Positions 48,174 to 57,666 of a DNA stretch of 64,000 nt are shown one piece after another. A model generated the notes under the pieces. That model was not told where the DNA came from, ran no database searches, and was given only the letters and a program-made list of their open reading frames with translations. The DNA is from Rhodovastum atsumiense. GTDB lineage: Bacteria > Pseudomonadota > Alphaproteobacteria > Acetobacterales > Acetobacteraceae. How positions within the stretch are numbered: the stretch's first letter is position 1; each line of letters begins with the position of its first letter. Where the stretch lies: positions 363,001 through 427,000 of the forward strand of contig NZ_OW485601.1 of NCBI RefSeq assembly GCF_937425535.1. Direction: 5' to 3'. The position numbers were made by a program, and so were the translations under genes.

Positions 48174-50056
48174 GGCGTGTCCTCCACCGCGGCCAAAAGC
48201 AGCTCGGCGATATCCCGCACCTCCGGCCGCGCGCCGGTCACGCCTTCCAGCATCGCCGCGCAACCGGGACAGGCCACGGCCACCAGCTCCGCCCCGACAT
48301 TCCGCGCCTGCTGCATGCGCAGATCAGGAATCCGTCGCGCGCCCGGCACGTCGGCGAACGGACTGCCGCCACCCCCGCCGCAACACATCGCGCGCTCGCC
48401 GTGCCGCGCCATTTCGACCGGCTCCCGCACGATCCGCGTGAGCACGGCACGCGGGGCCTCGGTCCCGCCGTTGTAGCGGGCGAGATAACACGGATCGTGG
48501 AAGGTAACCCGGCCAGCGACCGGACGCACGGGAACCAGCCGGCCCGCCCGGACCAGCTCTTCCAGCAGCGCCGTATGGTGCAGCACCGTGTAGTTGCCGC
48601 CGAAATCGGGATATTCGTTGCTCAGCACCTGCAACGCATGCGGATCGGCGGTGACGATGCGCCGGAACCGCCGCGTCGCCAGCGTCGCGATATTGGCGCG
48701 CGCAAGACGCTGGAACGTCGCCTCGTCGCCCAGCCGCCGTGCGAGGTCGCCACAGTCCCGCTCCTCTGCGCCGAGCACGGCGAAATCAATCCCGGCACGC
48801 TGCAGCAACCGCACCAGCGCCCGCAGCGTCCGGCCATGGCGCAGGTCATAGGCGCCTTCGCCAAGCCAGAGCAGCAGGTCGGTCGCCTCGCCCTCGCCGA
48901 GGACGCGCAGGTCCAGCCCGGCGGCGAAATCTGTGCGCGCGGCAGGCGGCCGCGCCCCGGGATCGTCCGCCTGCCGCAGCGCCGTCAGCAGCGGTGCCGC
49001 CTTCTCCGGCGGGGCGCCACATTCCAGCGTCTGGTACCGGCGCAGCGCGATCACCGCGTCCACGTGCTCGATCATCATCGGGCATTCATGCACGCAGGCG
49101 CGACAGGTGGTGCAGGCCCAGAGCGTGTCCGGATGGATCATCGCGTCCCTGCCAATGACGGGCGCCTGCGCACCGCCATGCCCCGGCGTGGCGATGCCCG
49201 GGTGCGGACTGCCGGCATAGGCGGGCGCCGTGCCGGGCGGACGCATCGCCGCGGACAGATCCTGGATCAGCCGCTTCGGGTTCAGCCTTTGCCCGGCGGC
49301 ATTGGCCGGGCAGGCTTCCTCGCAGCGGCCACACTGCACGCAGGCATCGAAACTGACCAGCGTGGTCCAGGGAAAATCCGCCGGCACGCCGACGCCGAGC
49401 AGAGGTGCATCAAGATCCAGCGGCCGCAGTCCCGTATCCCGCCCGCCGCCAAAGCGACCCGGACGCGGATGCAGCGCCAGGCCGAGCGCCCCGGCCACGG
49501 CGTGCCGCAACGGCGCATCGCGCAGGCGCCACACCAGAAAGCCACCGCCCAGCGCCGCCAGGGCAAGGCCAACACCCCCCAACGGCAGTTCCGGCCGCAG
49601 CACTCCGGCGAACGCCACCAACAGCACGCCCGTTTCATGCAGCCCGAGCCAGAGCGGCAGCCACAGGAACCGTCCACCGGACAGCGACGCCGGACGTACC
49701 GGCACGCGTCGCCGCGCCACCAGCACGGCCCCCGCCAGCGCGCAGGCGAACGCCAGAGCCACGACACCCCAGTACGGGCGCGCCATAGCCAGCCCCGGCA
49801 CAACCCCCAACGCCAGAAGCACGCTGCCGCCAAGTAATCCACCCGCCGCGACCATGTGCATGCGCGCCGCCGCCGGACGCCGACCGACCACGTCATGGAC
49901 ATCGTGCAGATAGCGGCCGGGCAAGGCCCACAAGCCACCGATCCAGTCCACCCGCACGGAACGTCCGGTCCGCCACAGCCGCGCCAGACAGAGGACCTCG
50001 GTCAGCCCCCAGACGGCGAGCAGCCAGGGCAGGAAGGGGAGCAGATGTGTCGCCAT
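48170..50056 (-). CDS. dgcB: Dimethylglycine demethylase subunit DgcB (membrane Fe-S oxidoreductase)
   Basis: Protein of 628 residues. About 220 N-terminal residues form several hydrophobic helices, similar to a nitrate-reductase gamma region. Two [4Fe-4S] motifs follow, CVQCGRCEEACP near 237 and CTTCRACVHECP near 314. Two CCG-type segments then come (DPCYLARYNG near 519, CCGGGGG near 556 and CPGCAAML near 595), as in heterodisulfide-reductase-like proteins. It probably passes electrons from DgcA toward the quinone pool. ATG 50056; a hairpin repeat lies just upstream. Confidence 0.88.
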   Translation of the reverse strand: MATHLLPFLPWLLAVWGLTEVLCLARLWRTGRSVRVDWIGGLWALPGRYLHDVHDVVGRRPAAARMHMVAAGGLLGGSVLLALGVVPGLAMARPYWGVVALAFACALAGAVLVARRRVPVRPASLSGGRFLWLPLWLGLHETGVLLVAFAGVLRPELPLGGVGLALAALGGGFLVWRLRDAPLRHAVAGALGLALHPRPGRFGGGRDTGLRPLDLDAPLLGVGVPADFPWTTLVSFDACVQCGRCEEACPANAAGQRLNPKRLIQDLSAAMRPPGTAPAYAGSPHPGIATPGHGGAQAPVIGRDAMIHPDTLWACTTCRACVHECPMMIEHVDAVIALRRYQTLECGAPPEKAAPLLTALRQADDPGARPPAARTDFAAGLDLRVLGEGEATDLLLWLGEGAYDLRHGRTLRALVRLLQRAGIDFAVLGAEERDCGDLARRLGDEATFQRLARANIATLATRRFRRIVTADPHALQVLSNEYPDFGGNYTVLHHTALLEELVRAGRLVPVRPVAGRVTFHDPCYLARYNGGTEAPRAVLTRIVREPVEMARHGERAMCCGGGGGSPFADVPGARRIPDLRMQQARNVGAELVAVACPGCAAMLEGVTGARPEVRDIAELLLAAVEDTP

Positions 50057-50080
50057 GATGGCTTTTCAGGAATGCAAAGA

Positions 50081-50235
50081 AAGGCCAGGGCTCTGCCCTG
50101 GACCTGCCAAGGGCCACAAGGCCCTTGGATCCCGCGACGCGCTGCGCGGCACAGAGTATCGGGTTCCAAGGGCGAAGCCCTTGGTGGAGGTCCAGGAGGC
50201 AAAGCCTCCTGGTCGGGTGCGGGGCAACGCCCCGC
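50081..50235 (-). repeat. Five-hairpin GC-rich intergenic repeat, copy 2
   Basis: Same architecture as the copy at 2679-2826, in the gap between dgcA and dgcB. Stems: CCAGGGC/GCCCTGG, CCAAGGGCC/GGCCCTTGG, CAAGGGC/GCCCTTG, CCAGGAGGC/GCCTCCTGG, CGGGGC/GCCCCG. Several differences from copy 1 are paired changes that keep the stems. Read toward dgcB, the last hairpin is followed by CCTTTCTTTG about 25 bases before the start codon. Confidence 0.8.
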
Positions 50236-50244
50236 GAACCACGG

Positions 50245-52278
50245 CTACAGGTCCTTGCACAGGCGCAGCGCGTCGTAGAGCGCGGCGTGGATGTTCCGTC
50301 CGGCCACGGCATCGCCGATGCGGTACAGCGCGAAGCCGTCACCGCGCGGCTGTGGCTGACCCGCGATCAGCGCCCGCGAATCGATCTCGCCCTGGTTGCA
50401 TGATTGTTCGCGCAGCGCGTGGTACAGCCCGTCCACCGGCAGCGTGCCCTGCTCCACCACCACATGGTCGACGAGGCGTTCCTCCTCGGCGTCGGTCATG
50501 GTGTTGCGCAAGGCCGCGACCAAGCGATTGCCTTCGCGATAGACCTCGAACAGCACCATGTTTGGCGTCATCACCACGCCGAGCCGGTACAGCTCGCGCA
50601 GATGGACCGGCTGGTTGGTCATGCCGATTTCCTCGCCGACCATGCGGTCCTGCGTCACCAGCTCCACCAATGCACCGCGCTGCGCCATCCGCTCGGCGGT
50701 GGAAGCAGCGTTGTGCTGGCCCATGCCGTCGTAGAGCAGCACCGAGCCGGTCGGCTCCAGCCTGCCGGTCAGCACGTCCCAGGTCGAAGCGACCAGATCC
50801 GCCCCCTTGATGCCGCCGAGATTCGGCGTGCCGCCGGTGGCGATGATGACCACGTCGGGGGCTTGCGCCAGCACCAGGGCTTCGGTCGCCTCGGTGCCAA
50901 GGTGCAGGTCCACGCCGAGCCGCCGCACCTGGCCTTCCAGCCAGCGCGGGATGCCCGACAGTGCCTCGCGCCAGGTGGCGCGGGCGGCGATGGTGATCTG
51001 GCCGCCGACCTGCGGCGCCTTCTCGAACAGCACCACGGAATGGCCACGCTCGGCGCAGACGCGCGCGGCTTCCAGCCCGGCCGGCCCGGCGCCCACCACC
51101 ACCACACGCCGCCGCTCCGCCGCGCGCGGGATCACGTGCGGCATCGTTTCCTCGCGACCGGTGGCGGCGTTCTGCAGGCAGAGCGCATCGCCGCCGACAT
51201 AGATGCGATCGATGCAATAGCCGGCGCCGACGCACTGGCGGATGTCGTCCTCGCGCCCCTCGCTCAGCTTGCGCACCAGATGCGGGTCGGCGATGTGCGC
51301 CCGGGTCATCGCCACCATGTCCACATGCCCCTCCGCGACCGCTCGCGTCGCGGTAGCAAGATCGGTGACACGCTGGGCATGAAACACCGGGATGTCGAGT
51401 TCCCGCTTCATGGCGCTCGGCAGATGCAGGAACGGGGCGACCGGAAAGGCCATGTTCGGCAGGCTGACCGCATGCGACATGTGGTCGCGTGCCTGCCCGC
51501 CGATGACGTTGACGAAGTCGATCAGGCCGCGCCGTGCATATTCGGCGGCGATGGCGAGCGCTTCCTCCGGCCGGATGCCGCCGTCAACCATCTCGTCGCC
51601 GGACATGCGCATGCCGATGACGTAGTCATCCCCGACCGTGGCGCGCATTGCCTCCAGCACTTCCAGCCCGAAGCGCATGCGGTTGGCGAGGCTGCCGCCG
51701 TACTCGTCGGCACGGCTGTTGACCGATGGGCTCCAGAACTGGTCGAGCAGATGCCCGTGCGCGCCGGAGATCTCGCAGCCATCCAGCCCGCCTTCGCGGC
51801 AGCGCCGCGCGGCGGCGGCGAAGTCGGCCACCACGCGGGCGATGTCGGAGCGCTCCATCTCCTTGGGGATCGACCGGCTGGCCGGCTCGCGATGGGTAGA
51901 GGGAGAGATGACCGGCAGCCAGTTATCCGTGTCCCAGCGCGTGCGCCGGCCCATATGGGTCAACTGGATCATCAGCCGCGCGCCGTGACGGTGGATGCGT
52001 TCGGCGAAGTCGCGGAACACCGGGATGATGGAATCGTCGGCGACGGAGATCTGGTTCCACGGCGTCGCCGGGCTGTCGGGCGCGACGGACGACGATCCGC
52101 CGAACATGGTCAGCCCGATGCCGCCCTTCGCCTTTTCCTCGTGGTAGCGCTGGTAGCGCTCCAGCGGCTTGCCGCCGCTGCCATAGCCGGGGGCGTGGCT
52201 GGTGCTCATCACCCGGTTGCGGATGGTGACCGACTTGATCCGCAGCGGCTTCAGCAACGCCTCGGCATGGGGACTCAT
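50245..52278 (-). CDS. dgcA: Dimethylglycine demethylase subunit DgcA (FMN/Fe-S/FAD flavoprotein)
   Basis: Protein of 677 residues in the old-yellow-enzyme/trimethylamine dehydrogenase family. An FMN TIM barrel (1 to about 335) contains CEISGAHGHLLDQFWSPSVN and NSRADEYGGSLANR. The [4Fe-4S] segment is CVGAGYCIDRIYVGGDALC near 347-365. An FAD/NAD-type domain begins VVVVGAGPAGLEAARVCAE near 390. With DgcB and ETF it demethylates dimethylglycine to sarcosine and formaldehyde. N-methylproline demethylases are close relatives. ATG 52278 has GGGAG upstream. Confidence 0.87.
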   Translation of the reverse strand: MSPHAEALLKPLRIKSVTIRNRVMSTSHAPGYGSGGKPLERYQRYHEEKAKGGIGLTMFGGSSSVAPDSPATPWNQISVADDSIIPVFRDFAERIHRHGARLMIQLTHMGRRTRWDTDNWLPVISPSTHREPASRSIPKEMERSDIARVVADFAAAARRCREGGLDGCEISGAHGHLLDQFWSPSVNSRADEYGGSLANRMRFGLEVLEAMRATVGDDYVIGMRMSGDEMVDGGIRPEEALAIAAEYARRGLIDFVNVIGGQARDHMSHAVSLPNMAFPVAPFLHLPSAMKRELDIPVFHAQRVTDLATATRAVAEGHVDMVAMTRAHIADPHLVRKLSEGREDDIRQCVGAGYCIDRIYVGGDALCLQNAATGREETMPHVIPRAAERRRVVVVGAGPAGLEAARVCAERGHSVVLFEKAPQVGGQITIAARATWREALSGIPRWLEGQVRRLGVDLHLGTEATEALVLAQAPDVVIIATGGTPNLGGIKGADLVASTWDVLTGRLEPTGSVLLYDGMGQHNAASTAERMAQRGALVELVTQDRMVGEEIGMTNQPVHLRELYRLGVVMTPNMVLFEVYREGNRLVAALRNTMTDAEEERLVDHVVVEQGTLPVDGLYHALREQSCNQGEIDSRALIAGQPQPRGDGFALYRIGDAVAGRNIHAALYDALRLCKDL

Positions 52279-52317
52279 GCAGGACACTCCCGACGCAGGG
52301 GAAAGGGACGCCCCGGC

Positions 52318-52827
52318 TCAGACATGGAACTCAAGCGCCGCCTCGTGCAGGAACTGCCGGACATAGGCGGCGAAGGAACGCCAGACCTCGACGCGGAACG
52401 TGTCCGGCGCGGTGCGCCACAGCACGATCTGGCATTTACCGAGGATGGTGCGGGTGCACATCCCGACCGGGAACGCCTCCGGCGAGAGATCAAGCGGACA
52501 GCCGGTGTTCAGCACCGCCTCGGCCTCGGGGCCGGAGATCGCGAAGGCCACCTGCCGATGACTGATATCCACCACGGCATGCGGCGTGTTGGCCAGCGCT
52601 GCTTCAAGCCGCGCAACCAACGCCGTTTCCTCGCCCTCCGGCACGACCAGCAGCCACTCGTCGGGGCCGAGCCAGAGCGCGGCCCGGTCGCCGGCGGTGC
52701 TGGCACGACAGGCGGCACGGGGCAGCGTCAGGCCAAATGCCGCGTCCGCGGCATCGACCACCTCCGATCCGCCCCGCAACGAAAGACGCGTCGCCGCGGG
52801 CAGCACGGTGAGGATCTGCTCAGGCAT
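52318..52827 (-). CDS. soxG: Sarcosine oxidase gamma subunit
   Basis: Small subunit of heterotetrameric sarcosine oxidase, 169 residues. Recognisable parts are LWLGPDEWLLVVPEGEE, VVDISHRQVAFAISGP and GCPLDLSPEAFPVGMCTRTI. It overlaps the end of soxA by 8 bp. It has no cofactor of its own and shapes the THF-side domain of the complex. Order soxB-soxD-soxA-soxG is the standard operon order. Confidence 0.94.
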   Translation of the reverse strand: MPEQILTVLPAATRLSLRGGSEVVDAADAAFGLTLPRAACRASTAGDRAALWLGPDEWLLVVPEGEETALVARLEAALANTPHAVVDISHRQVAFAISGPEAEAVLNTGCPLDLSPEAFPVGMCTRTILGKCQIVLWRTAPDTFRVEVWRSFAAYVRQFLHEAALEFHV

Positions 52828-55816
52828 CGAGGCGCGCTCCTTCGGGATCGTAGAAGACCGGGCTTGTCACCTTCACGGGGATGTCGCGCCCGGGCAGGGA
52901 GACATGGATCGTCTGGCCGACCAGGGCGCGACCGCCGCTGATCAGCGCCAGCGCGATGGATCGCCCGAGCGTCGCACTGAAATAGGCCGAAGTGACATGG
53001 CCGAGCGCCCGCACCGGTGGCACGGCGCCGGGGCCGACGGTCAGATGTGCCCCCTCCTCCAGCACGATGCCGGGATCCTCGGTCAACAGGCCCACCACCT
53101 GCTTGCGCGCGGGATCGCGCATGGCCGGCAGCGAGAGGGACCGCTTGCCGACGAAGTCCACCTTGGTTTTGGCGATTGCCCAGGACAGCCCGGCATCGTC
53201 GGGCGTCACCGTGCCGTCGGTTTCCTGGCCGACGATGATGTAGCCCTTCTCGGCGCGCAGCACATGCATCGTCTCCGTGCCGTAAGGGGTGATGCCATGC
53301 GGTTGACCCGCCGCGTGGATCGCCTCCCACACGGCGCGGCCATGGGCGGCGGGCACGTTGACCTCGAAACCGAGCTCTCCGGAGAAGGACACGCGGAACA
53401 GACGCATCGGCACACCGTGGATCCGGCCTTCCACCACCGCCATGTGCGGCAGTGTCTGCGCCGAGAGGTCGACGCCTTCCACCAGATCCTGCAATACCAG
53501 CCGGGCTTTCGGCCCCTGGACGGCAATCACCGCCCATTGCTCGGTGGTCGAGGTCAGCCAGACCCGCAGGTCCTGCCACTCGGTCTGCAGGTAGTCCTCC
53601 ATCAGCGCCAGCACACGGGCGGCGCCGCCGGTGGTCGTGGTGACGTGGAAGCGATCGGCGGCGATGCGACCGACCACGCCGTCATCAAGCACGAAGCCTT
53701 CCTCACGCAGCATCACGCCGTAGCGGCAACGCCCCGGGGCCAGCTTCGTCCAGGCGTTGACATACATGCGGTTCATGAACTCGGCCGCGTCCGGACCGAC
53801 CACCTCGATCTTGCCCAGCGTCGAGGCGTCGAACAGACCGACGCCGCCGCGCACGGCGCGGCACTCGCGCGCCACCGCCTCGTCCATGGTTTCGGTGCCG
53901 CGCGGGAAGTAGCGGGCACGCTTCCACATGCCCACGTCCTCGAACACCGCCCCCTGCGCGACCGCCCAGTCATGGATCGGCGTGGTGCGGATGGGCTCGA
54001 ACAGGTCGCCACGCGCGAGCCCGGCGAAGCCGCCGAAGGTCACCGGCGTATAGGGCGGGCGGAACGTGGTCAGGCCGACTTTCTCAACCTCCCGCCCGAG
54101 CACCTGCGAGACGATGCCGAGCGCGTTCATGTTGGAGGTCTTGCCCTGGTCGGTCGCCATGCCGGTCGCGGTATAGCGCTTGACGTGCTCGATGGAATGG
54201 AAGCCTTCCCGCGTCGCCAGCACCAGGTCGCGGGCGGTCACGTCGCTCTGGAAATCGACGAAGGCCTCGCCGGACACCGCGCTGTCGCGCTGCGGCAGGC
54301 TGCCGATATGCCCGCCCGTGCCCGTCTCGGCGCCGGCAACCGCGAAGCTGCGCGGGGCCGCACCGCCGAACCCGGCGGCACGGGCCGCGCCTTCCCCGGC
54401 CGCAGTGCCGTCGGCAAGCGCCGCGGCCAGGCCGAACACGCCGCGACAGGCCCCGGCCGAGCGCTCATGCTCGACCGAGGCGCCCGGCAGGTAGATCTGC
54501 CGCGCGGCATCGAAGCGGAGCGTGCCGCGCGTCTGCGAGAACAGATGCACGCTCGGGGTGAAGCCGCCCGACATCAGCACCAGATCGCATGCCACCGGTT
54601 CCGGCGCACCGTCGCCGCCGAGCGGGGCAAGGGTAGCGCCGGCGACGCGCAGCCGACCGCGCGTGCCGGCAATCGTGGTCGCCGTGCGCACCGGCAGGCC
54701 GGCAGCGCGCGCCGCTTCCACCAGCGGACCGCCAGGGGCGGGCCGGATATCGGCAATGGCGACGATGGCGATCCCGGCGTGGTTCAGGTCAAGCGCGGCC
54801 CGGTACGCCTCGTCATGCGCGGTGACGATCACCGCGCGCGTGCCGCAGCGCACGCCATACCGCGTGGCGTAGGTGCGGGCGGCATCGGCGAGCATGACGC
54901 CCGGCCGGTCATTGCCGGGGAACACCAGGGGACGTTCCAGCGCGCCAGCGGCGAACACGATCTCCCGCGCGCGCACCTGCCACAACCGTTCACGCGGCAG
55001 TGCCGGATCGGGACCGGCAAGATGATCCGTCACGCGCTCGGCAAGGCCGACCATATTGTGCGGATAATAGCCGAAGGCCGTGGTGCGGCTGAACAACCGC
55101 ACCCGCTCATGCCGGTGCAACGCGGCCAGCGTATCGGCCAGCCACAGCGCGGCCGGGCGCCCGTCGATTGTCGCCGTGGTGTCGGCCAGCAGGGAACCGC
55201 CGAACTCCGCCTGCTCGTCGCACAGGATCACCCGCGCGCCCGCCTCCGCCGCCGCCAGCGCCGCCGCGAGGCCGGCCGGCCCGCCGCCGACGACCAGCAC
55301 GTCGGCATGGGCGTAGCGGCTGACATAGCGGTCCGCATCCGCCGCGACCGGGGCGCGGCCGAGCCCGGCGAGGGCCCGCAGCCGCGGCTCGTAGAATTTG
55401 TCCCAGGCGCCGCGCGGCCACATGAAGGTCTTGTAGTAGAAGCCGGGCGGCATGAACGGCCCGGCGAGCCCGGCCAGCGCCCCGAGGTCAAAGCGCAGCG
55501 AGGGCCAGCGGTTCTGGCTCTCGGCCTTCAGCCCTTCGTACAGCTCCACCTGGGTCGCGCGCAGGTTCGGCGAATAATGCGCCTCGTCCCGCCCGACGCC
55601 CACCAGCGCGTTCGGTTCGTCCGATCCCGCCGCGAGGATGCCGCGCGGGCGATGGAACTTGTAGGACCGGGCCAGAAGATGCACGCCGTTGCCGAGCAGG
55701 GCGGAAGCCAGGGTGTCCCCCTGGTAGCCGATATAGGAACGGCCATCGAAGCTGAACCGCAGCTTCCGCCCGCGGTCGATGCGCCCGCCGGATGCGGTGC
55801 GGAAGGACGGGCTCAT
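52820..55816 (-). CDS. soxA: Sarcosine oxidase alpha subunit
   Basis: Large subunit of 998 residues. The N-terminal part has a ferredoxin-like fold (FDGRSYIGYQGDTLASALLG), then an NAD-binding domain with VVGGGPAGLAAALAAAEAG at about 175-193. The C-terminal third, from about 600, is a GCV_T/aminomethyltransferase domain that transfers the methyl carbon to THF. The enzyme turns sarcosine into glycine, 5,10-methylene-THF and H2O2. ATG 55816 overlaps the soxD stop by 4 bp; reading on to 56092 only covers soxD out of frame. Confidence 0.95.
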   Translation of the reverse strand: MSPSFRTASGGRIDRGRKLRFSFDGRSYIGYQGDTLASALLGNGVHLLARSYKFHRPRGILAAGSDEPNALVGVGRDEAHYSPNLRATQVELYEGLKAESQNRWPSLRFDLGALAGLAGPFMPPGFYYKTFMWPRGAWDKFYEPRLRALAGLGRAPVAADADRYVSRYAHADVLVVGGGPAGLAAALAAAEAGARVILCDEQAEFGGSLLADTTATIDGRPAALWLADTLAALHRHERVRLFSRTTAFGYYPHNMVGLAERVTDHLAGPDPALPRERLWQVRAREIVFAAGALERPLVFPGNDRPGVMLADAARTYATRYGVRCGTRAVIVTAHDEAYRAALDLNHAGIAIVAIADIRPAPGGPLVEAARAAGLPVRTATTIAGTRGRLRVAGATLAPLGGDGAPEPVACDLVLMSGGFTPSVHLFSQTRGTLRFDAARQIYLPGASVEHERSAGACRGVFGLAAALADGTAAGEGAARAAGFGGAAPRSFAVAGAETGTGGHIGSLPQRDSAVSGEAFVDFQSDVTARDLVLATREGFHSIEHVKRYTATGMATDQGKTSNMNALGIVSQVLGREVEKVGLTTFRPPYTPVTFGGFAGLARGDLFEPIRTTPIHDWAVAQGAVFEDVGMWKRARYFPRGTETMDEAVARECRAVRGGVGLFDASTLGKIEVVGPDAAEFMNRMYVNAWTKLAPGRCRYGVMLREEGFVLDDGVVGRIAADRFHVTTTTGGAARVLALMEDYLQTEWQDLRVWLTSTTEQWAVIAVQGPKARLVLQDLVEGVDLSAQTLPHMAVVEGRIHGVPMRLFRVSFSGELGFEVNVPAAHGRAVWEAIHAAGQPHGITPYGTETMHVLRAEKGYIIVGQETDGTVTPDDAGLSWAIAKTKVDFVGKRSLSLPAMRDPARKQVVGLLTEDPGIVLEEGAHLTVGPGAVPPVRALGHVTSAYFSATLGRSIALALISGGRALVGQTIHVSLPGRDIPVKVTSPVFYDPEGARLDA

Positions 55817-56106
55817 GCGACCTCCTTGCCGCCCAGGTCCGGGCGCGGCTCGCCGGTCCTGTACGTCGCCAGGATCCGGTCGCTGATGGTGTTGCGCAGC
55901 ACGTTGAAGTACCGCCCGCAGCCATGCACGTGGCGCCAGCGCTCGGCGTAGTCCCCCTTGGGGTTGGTGCGGACATAGAGATACTCGGCCCATTCCGCGT
56001 CGGTGAGCGCGGCCGGGTTCGCCGGGCGGGCGATATGTGCCTCGCCGCCGTAGCTGAATTCCAACTCCGGGCGCTTGCCGCAATAGGGACACTCGATCAG
56101 CAGCAT
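55813..56106 (-). CDS. soxD: Sarcosine oxidase delta subunit
   Basis: Zinc-binding subunit of 97 residues. Ligands are Cys6 and Cys9 (ECPYCG), His59 and Cys63 (HVHGCGRYFN). The middle reads DAEWAEYLYVRTNPKGDYAE, strongly conserved in SoxD. It overlaps soxA by 4 bp. Confidence 0.96.
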   Translation of the reverse strand: MLLIECPYCGKRPELEFSYGGEAHIARPANPAALTDAEWAEYLYVRTNPKGDYAERWRHVHGCGRYFNVLRNTISDRILATYRTGEPRPDLGGKEVA

Positions 56107-56154
56107 GGGTCGGCCTTCCGGCAGGACAGGGAAGAAATCATCGCAGGCACTGTC

Positions 56155-57408
56155 TCAGTGCGCCACCGCGGCGGCGGCGGATTCGTCGATCAGCATGCCG
56201 TCGCGGAACCGGTCCATGGCGAACGGCGCCGCCAGCGGATGCGGCTCGCCCTTCGCCAGCGTCCAGGCGAAAATGTTGGCCGAGCCCGGCGTGGCCTTGA
56301 AGCCGCCGGTGCCCCAGCCGCAATTGACGAACAGCCCGGGCACCGGTGTCTTGCCGATGATCGGCGAGCGGTCGCGGGTGTTGTCGACGATGCCACCCCA
56401 GTTGCGCAGCATGCGCAGGCGGCGGAACATCGGGAACAGGTCGCAGATCGCGTCCAGCGTGTGCGCGGCGATGTGCAACCCACCGCGCTGGCTGTAGGAA
56501 TTGTAGGAATCGGTGCCGGCACCGATCACCATCTCGCCCTTGTCGGACTGGCTGATATAGGCGTGCACGGTGTTCGACATGACGATGCAGGGAAAGGCCG
56601 GCTTCACCGGCTCCGAGACCAGCGCCTGCAGCGGCGTGGAATCGAGCGGCATGCGCACCCCCGCCATCGCCATCACCATCGAGGTGTGCCCCGCCGCCGA
56701 AACCCCCACCCGGCGCGCCCGGATCGTCCCGCGCGTGGTATCGACGCCACAGACCGCCCCCTGTGCGTCGCGCAGGATGCCGGTGACCTCGCAATTCTGG
56801 ATGATATCGACGCCGCGCGCGTCGGCGGCGCGGGCGAAGCCCCAGACCACCGCATCGTGTCGCGCCGTGCCCGCCCGGCGCTGCAGCGCCGCGCCAAGCA
56901 CCGGATAGCGCAGGGTGGGCGAGATGTTCAGCGGCGGGCAGAATTCCCGCGCCTGCTCCGGCGTCAGCCACTCGTTATCGATGCCTTGCAGGCGGTTGGC
57001 GTGAACATGGCGCTTGAAGGATTGCACGTCATGCACGGTGTGCGCGAGCATCAGGCAGCCGCGCTGGGAGAACATGACGTTGTAGTTCAGCTCCCGGGCC
57101 AGCCCCTCCCACAGCTTGACCGAGTGCTCGAACAGCGCCGCGCTCTCGTCGAAGAGGTAGTTGGAGCGGATGATCGTGGTATTGCGGCCCGAATTGCCGC
57201 CGCCGATCCAGCCGCGCTCCAGCACCGCCACGTTGCGGATGCCGTGCTCCTTGGCGAGGTAATAGGCCGCCCCCAGCCCGTGGCCACCGCCGCCGACGAT
57301 GATGACGTCGTACTCGGGCCTTGGCTCCGGCGAGCGCCACTGCGGGGACCAGCCCATCTGGCCGCGCAGGCTCTGCTGAAGGAGGGAGAGAGCCGAGAAT
57401 CGCTGCAT
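56155..57408 (-). CDS. soxB: Sarcosine oxidase beta subunit
   Basis: Catalytic subunit of 417 residues. FAD motif [15 protein letters not shown] at 38-52. His184 in [10 protein letters not shown] matches the histidine that binds FMN covalently in the corynebacterial enzyme. [14 protein letters not shown] near the C-terminus completes the FAD site. First gene of the sox-dgc row. ATG 57408 has AGGAC upstream; the frame upstream to 57585 has no start with a ribosome site. Confidence 0.95.
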   Translation of the reverse strand: MQRFSALSLLQQSLRGQMGWSPQWRSPEPRPEYDVIIVGGGGHGLGAAYYLAKEHGIRNVAVLERGWIGGGNSGRNTTIIRSNYLFDESAALFEHSVKLWEGLARELNYNVMFSQRGCLMLAHTVHDVQSFKRHVHANRLQGIDNEWLTPEQAREFCPPLNISPTLRYPVLGAALQRRAGTARHDAVVWGFARAADARGVDIIQNCEVTGILRDAQGAVCGVDTTRGTIRARRVGVSAAGHTSMVMAMAGVRMPLDSTPLQALVSEPVKPAFPCIVMSNTVHAYISQSDKGEMVIGAGTDSYNSYSQRGGLHIAAHTLDAICDLFPMFRRLRMLRNWGGIVDNTRDRSPIIGKTPVPGLFVNCGWGTGGFKATPGSANIFAWTLAKGEPHPLAAPFAMDRFRDGMLIDESAAAAVAH

Positions 57409-57666
57409 GTCCTGTCCGTCCGACCTTGCCGGAACCAGGCTTATCGCATGGGCGCTTCGCGGCGGGCGAGCATGGGGGCGCCCGGTCCCTTGAACAAATG
57501 CGACATTCGTCTGCCTGCGAACCCGGCCGCCTTGCGAGGCGGGGCGATCGTGTCTATGCGGCATCCCTGCCGCCTGAAGGCTCACGGGACGTCTCCCGGA
57601 TCAGCCTGACCGCGCCGCCACACTCCGACACATCGCATCAGCCTGCGTGCATCGAAGGAACCAGCC
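57409..57666. promoter_or_regulatory. Divergent soxB/frmA control region
   Basis: 258 bp without a gene. On the minus strand at 57501-57506 it contains ATGTCG within GAATGTCGCATTTG, about 95 bp before soxB. A similar ATGTCG element is upstream of the ABC transporter at 58922. Both may be sites for the AraC-type regulator at 62158. No clear promoter hexamers are seen. Confidence 0.35.

Noticed and set aside
46233-48476. 747-codon plus-strand frame opposite the fused ETF
   Set aside because: Arg/Gln/His-rich antisense reading; the ETF frame carries all recognisable motifs.
52586-55951. 1121-codon plus-strand frame opposite soxA/soxG
   Set aside because: Shadow of a GC-rich gene; composition is unnatural and no motif is present.
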